DNA of 64,000 nucleotides, from the NCBI GenBank assembly GCA_027489065.1, contig JAIYAM010000056.1:1-64000 (forward strand), written 5' to 3'. Made by a program: the position numbers and the translations under genes. Positions 63,529 through 64,000 of this stretch are shown piece by piece (position 1 is the first letter of the stretch; each line of letters starts with the position of its first letter). The DNA comes from Erythrobacteraceae bacterium (GTDB lineage: Bacteria; Pseudomonadota; Alphaproteobacteria; Sphingomonadales; Sphingomonadaceae). Below the pieces are notes generated by a model. The model ran no database searches. It was given only the letters and a program-made list of their open reading frames with translations, and was not told the DNA's origin.

Positions 63529-64000
63529 TTGCCCACACTGAACTCCAGCATCGATCGCTACATCCTGCGACTCACGATCGTGCCGATGCTCGGCGTCTTC
63601 GCGCTCGCCGCGTCGCTGCTGATGCTCGACAAGATGCTGCGTCTGTTCGATTTCGTCGCGGTCGAAGGCGGGCCGGTGGGCGTGGTGTTCAAGATGCTCG
63701 GCGCGCTGATGCCCGAATACATGAGCCTCGCGATCCCGCTCGGGCTGCTGCTCGGGGTCCTGCTCGCCTTCCGCAAGCTTGCCACCTCCTCCGAACTCGA
63801 CACGATGCGCGCCGTGGGCCTGTCCTACAACCGCCTGCTGCGCATGCCCTACCTGATCACGCTGGTGCTGGTCGCGGTCAATGTCGCGCTGGTGTTCTAC
63901 GTACAGCCGCTCAGCCGCTACTATTACGAACAGCTCGAATACGAGCTGCGCTCGGGTGCGCTCGGGGCCTCGATCAAGGTCGGCGAGTTCAACACCATCG
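63529..64000 (+). CDS. lptF: LptF/LptG family lipopolysaccharide export permease, 3'-truncated
   Basis: The window ends within the gene; 157 codons are visible. The protein opens LNSSIDRYILRLTIVPMLGV, has a first membrane segment, LLMLDKMLRLFDFVAVEGGP, then LGALMPEYMSLAIPLGLLLG and SELDTMRAVGLSYNRLLRMP, the family hallmarks of YjgP/YjgQ permeases. Together with LptB and LptC they pull LPS from the inner membrane. A TTG at 63529 seems the start as no ATG precedes the domain. LptF versus LptG cannot be told from this part alone, though the order suggests lptF. Confidence 0.8.
   Translation, partial: MPTLNSSIDRYILRLTIVPMLGVFALAASLLMLDKMLRLFDFVAVEGGPVGVVFKMLGALMPEYMSLAIPLGLLLGVLLAFRKLATSSELDTMRAVGLSYNRLLRMPYLITLVLVAVNVALVFYVQPLSRYYYEQLEYELRSGALGASIKVGEFNTI

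Overview
This is a GC-rich alphaproteobacterial chromosome segment, most likely from the order Sphingomonadales, family Erythrobacteraceae (Erythrobacter/Porphyrobacter type). The signs are a large TonB-dependent receptor, the arsR-methyltransferase/metF/split-metH operon, a GH36/GH42 galactoside locus, an alphaproteobacterial class I PHA synthase with a phasin, and a BciA-type 8-vinyl reductase. BciA makes (bacterio)chlorophyll, so it hints at an aerobic anoxygenic phototroph. No phage, insertion sequence, CRISPR array or rRNA operon is visible. Two perfect parS sites suggest the window is close to the replication origin.

Layout. 1-9 kb: 5'-truncated mmsA, a Wzx-like flippase, the glycine cleavage operon gcvT-gcvH-gcvPA-gcvPB behind a tandem glycine riboswitch, and a cation/proton antiporter. 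9-16 kb: a secreted serine hydrolase and the methionine operon (ArsR-methyltransferase fusion, metF, split metH), with a palindromic operator at its head. 16-24 kb: divergent galactoside genes (symporter-galT-galK one way, GH36 alpha-galactosidase-GH42 beta-galactosidase the other). 24-29 kb: bciA, an N-acyl-D-amino-acid deacylase-like amidohydrolase, two SDRs (one lacking the usual Tyr/Lys pair) and a quinone-oxidoreductase-like enzyme. 29-33 kb: a four-gene operon for glycan or lipid modification (GT2, methyltransferase, GtrA, membrane protein).

33-47 kb holds a bidirectional glycoconjugate locus. The minus arm has a phosphatase, a methyltransferase, a glycosidase whose barrel motifs occur in permuted order, inositol-phosphate synthase, a DUF1003 protein and two dehydrogenases. 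The plus arm is seven genes joined by ATGA overlaps: two sugar epimerases, four glycosyltransferase-like proteins and a UDP-xylose synthase. I infer a dedicated pathway for a xylose- and possibly inositol-containing glycoside, product unknown.

47-54.5 kb lies between the two parS sites and carries a TonB receptor, two sulfotransferase-like proteins, tRNA-Thr(CGU), tRNA-Cys(GCA) and an acyl-CoA thioesterase. 54.5-64 kb has an enoyl-CoA hydratase, a short RadC-like protein with a winged-helix partner, a small operon with a membrane-anchored HTH protein, alaC, phaC, a phasin with a histone-like arm, clpS, a DUF427 gene and the start of lptF.

A dispersed repeat built from G5-6 tracts separated by TCTNNA-like spacers occurs four times (23.8, 36.8, 47.1 and 54.4 kb). 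Two copies form mirror-image modules with the parS sites, and others supply stop codons to neighbouring genes.
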